Shown in pieces: positions 61,860 through 64,000 of a DNA stretch of 64,000 nt. This stretch comes from Epiperipatus broadwayi (Eukaryota > Onychophora > Udeonychophora > Euonychophora > Peripatidae). Numbering within the stretch: position 1 is the stretch's first letter; each line of letters opens with the position of its first letter. The stretch covers positions 2,238,584-2,302,583 of the forward strand of contig JAQFVV010012499.1 of the NCBI GenBank assembly GCA_028023455.1, read 5' to 3'. Under the pieces are notes generated by a model. It did not search any database and was not told where the DNA came from. It worked only from the letters and a program-made list of their open reading frames with translations. The translations under genes were made by a program, and so were the position numbers.

Positions 61860-61945
61860 CTTCCGCTTTTGGCAGCCATCTTCGTAACTAGTCTTAAAAA
61901 GCGTCCCTTAGTGTTTTACAGTTTTAGGAAGATGGGACGACTGTC
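61860..61945. promoter_or_regulatory. GC-richer promoter-like segment before LINE copy
   Basis: The minus strand reads AAGATGGCTGCC, close to the YY1 motif, then AGCGGAAGT, an ETS-type motif. A second AAGATGGGACGA lies on the plus strand at 61929. Both motif types are common in housekeeping promoters and in L1 5' UTRs. The segment lies directly 5' of the LINE ORF1 at 62002. The segment is not found upstream of the 27.8-kb copy, so it may be host DNA captured next to the element. A 76-codon minus-strand frame (MAAKSGSHKS..) starts in it. Confidence 0.3.
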
Positions 61946-64000
61946 CCTTTACCTTTACGTCTGTTATTCAAGGTAAGTCAACTTTTTAATCATTTTATAT
62001 GATGGAAAGTGATAATATAACCGATAAAACTAAAAATAAAGTAAGCCCCGATCTCAGCATTCAACCCAACAATGCGGTCATCGGTCAAAATTGTATAGCC
62101 TTAGATCTAATCTAAATGCATCTAAACCACCACAACAAATAAAACCCACAAATGAGTAAATCAAAAGAAAATTCCATTGCAAATATCAACAAAAGTTTAG
62201 AAAATATTCAACTTACCCCTAATACAAACAATAGAATAAATATCTCATCAAGCGAAACTATTGATACAAGCAAAAACCAATCATTACCTCTCCGAAGCCT
62301 TTACTCAACCACAGAAGATTATAATGAGCAATTTCCTTGCCCAACAATTCAATTAAAACTATATCTGAAATAAACAAAATTACCAACAAAATGATACTGA
62401 CTAAATTTTTAAAGTAAAACATTTTCCACCAGAGGTCGACAAAACCAGGATCGTGTCAGTACCGCTTTGTCAACAGTAAATTTAAAAATAAAAAAGAAGA
62501 AATAAATATAAAACTGATAAATTTCATTCTAAAAACAATCAAAAATTTTAGCTCAGAACAATCCATTGCTACATCAGCTAACGTGCAAGCTAAAACCAAC
62601 TACCTCAATATCAATATTGGAAACCCACTACGCACGCAAATATTAGTAAGGTCAAAAAATCTGAGAGCATCTCTGAAAATATTAAGGCCGATAATCTCAA
62701 CGAATTATATTTGAATCTCACAGAATTAGATACATAGAAAAAGAATCAAACACGCAGGAAAATGTCTCTTTTAATATAAACATATATTAACGATGATATG
62801 TTCCTAGAAAATAAACAATGAGTTCAACAAAAACGTATACACCAACTCCTCATATATAAATCGGCTTAAACTATTACAGCGATAAGTCTTTAATCTTAGC
62901 CATAACAAATCATCAATGTGCTTTATATAAATTCCCTGTAGAACAACTCTACAGTCTAATCAATCAAAAGCAATTAGGCAGAGGCATTCACATGATCCTT
63001 AATCATGCCAATGACCGCTATGGATCGTAGAGATTAAAACGTGCAGACCGAATGAATTTTTAAAAATAACTACAAATCTTTAGAAATTATATACTATGCT
63101 CCATAGATATGAACCGTCCAGTTACACCATTTCGGCAGAATTCAAAACTGTCCTTGCCCACTTAAATGAACAGAGAATACAAGACATCCTTATTTAATTA
63201 TGGTTCAGTAAGCAAATTTAAACACCTATTAAATCCTCACTTCCGAAGACTGTGCAAATCCTGTCCAATACAGTTACTACTCTTACACTTACATTAAAGA
63301 AAAACATTATACCCACTGACATACCCACTATTATTACAGCAAGAGGCTCTCCTATGGTTTTGACATTCAGGAGGAGTACAACCACAATGTTTCTTCTGGC
63401 CTTCAAAGACACACACTCTATTAAAGCACCTGTGCAGCAAGAATTATGCACACACTGTGGCATTAAAATGAATAAATTTCACAAATGTCCTGGTAGACCT
63501 ATTAACAAGTCCTTAAATAGACAATCATCACATAGGACTAATTCAAACAGCAACCATCACAAACCCAGATATTCAGATCCAAATAAATCCTCCAACAAAA
63601 CTCTTCCACATCCAAATACTATATTTCAAATGAAAATATTCAAGAAAAGAACAAACGCTCAACCTTTACACTAATAGTAGAAATCAGAGAACCAAACAAC
63701 AACAAATACTGCTCCTAAACCAATCACACAACCACTAATACTCAAGATCAAACATTCAAACAACTTATACTAATCTTCCCAAGAAATAATATTAGGTCAA
63801 ACTCTTTCTACAAAAGAAGATATGACCAAAACCATCTAAAGAGAACAAGATAAACCCAGGCGATGAAGAAAATACACTCAAAAAATGTCAAAACAATTTC
63901 TTCCAATATAACTCCTCAACCAGCTTAAAACAACTGATAACAACCCAAACAGAGTGAACCGCAAACTAACTGTAATTCTTCAACTCCTGCAAGAATTAAC
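61946..64000 (+). mobile_element. 5' part of a third LINE copy, cut by the window end
   Basis: Homologous to the 5' half of the 22-27-kb LINE. CAAGGTAAG is followed 24-28 bp later by the ORF1 ATG, as in the other copy. ORF1 then continues in broken frames to the window end. ORF2 is beyond the window. It is less truncated at the 5' side than the 34-kb copy. Confidence 0.88.
62002..64000 (+). pseudogene. LINE ORF1, third copy, frameshifted and incomplete
   Basis: It starts MESDNITDKTK, matching MECDNDIDN of the other copy. Conserved stretches include KSLILAITNHQCALYKFP (about 62890), ILNHANDRYGS (62998), MNRPVTPF (about 63109), NIIPTDIPTIITARGSP (63304), and CTHCGIKMNKFHKC (63450). The last shows that the CX2CX7HXC motif is conserved. 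The first knuckle is degraded: the second Cys is replaced by Trp and the frame shifts. The Thr/Asn/Lys-rich tail follows. Its role would be LINE RNA binding; this copy is dead. Confidence 0.8.

Noticed and set aside
63218-63463. 81-codon minus-strand frame near the window end
   Set aside because: Antisense to the conserved ORF1 zinc-motif region of the third LINE copy.

Overview
The window is very AT-rich eukaryotic DNA, probably from an animal. The evidence is the mix of TA, CA and GA microsatellites, non-LTR retrotransposons with an APE-type endonuclease, a hAT transposase of the animal ZBED/GTF2IRD2-like type, intron-style splice donors, and no operon structure. I could not name the species. 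No complete host gene is visible. Almost everything I can support is a transposable element or its debris, plus a few short exon-like stretches.

Layout. 1-10 kb: mostly featureless AT-rich DNA, a non-autonomous hAT element (3945-4418), a diverged direct repeat at 4.55-5.08 kb, and an exon-like stretch at 9.34-9.51 kb. 10.17-15.01 kb and 29.49-33.90 kb: two inverted, roughly 4.4-4.8 kb copies of one unidentified element, about 14.5 kb apart. Between them lie a foldback element (17.6-18.0 kb), an exon-like open stretch on the minus strand (19.51-19.70 kb) and a nearly full-length but frameshifted LINE on the minus strand (about 21.9-27.9 kb). 34.1-35.4 kb: a 5'-truncated copy of the same LINE on the plus strand. 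36.0-38.3 kb: nested inverted repeats with tRNA-like sequence. 40.2-42.9 kb: a short inverted-repeat element, then a purine-rich decayed interior between diverged direct repeats. 44.3-46.1 kb: a TTAA/CCCTTTGA-bounded unit with a 157-bp tandem array and a perfect splice donor. 47.7-48.5 kb: further copies of the 40.3-kb element, one a near-perfect hairpin. 48.5-55.7 kb: AT-rich DNA with long TA tracts and small tandem arrays. 56.1-56.9 kb: a reverse-transcriptase remnant of a second LINE family and a 62-63-bp tandem array. 58.85-61.54 kb: two small inverted-repeat elements flanking a decayed hAT transposase gene. 61.9-64.0 kb: the 5' part of a third copy of the main LINE, running off the window end.

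The main LINE family can be reconstructed in outline by comparing its three copies. ORF1 carries an RNA-binding-like region and two Cys/His motifs. ORF2 carries endonuclease, reverse transcriptase and a C-terminal CCHC finger. In the best copy ORF2 starts three bases after the ORF1 stop codon, in the same frame. All copies seen here are inactive. The strongest unexplained structures are the inverted 4.4-kb pair, the exon-like stretch at 19.5 kb, and the unusually high number of distinct inverted-repeat elements.
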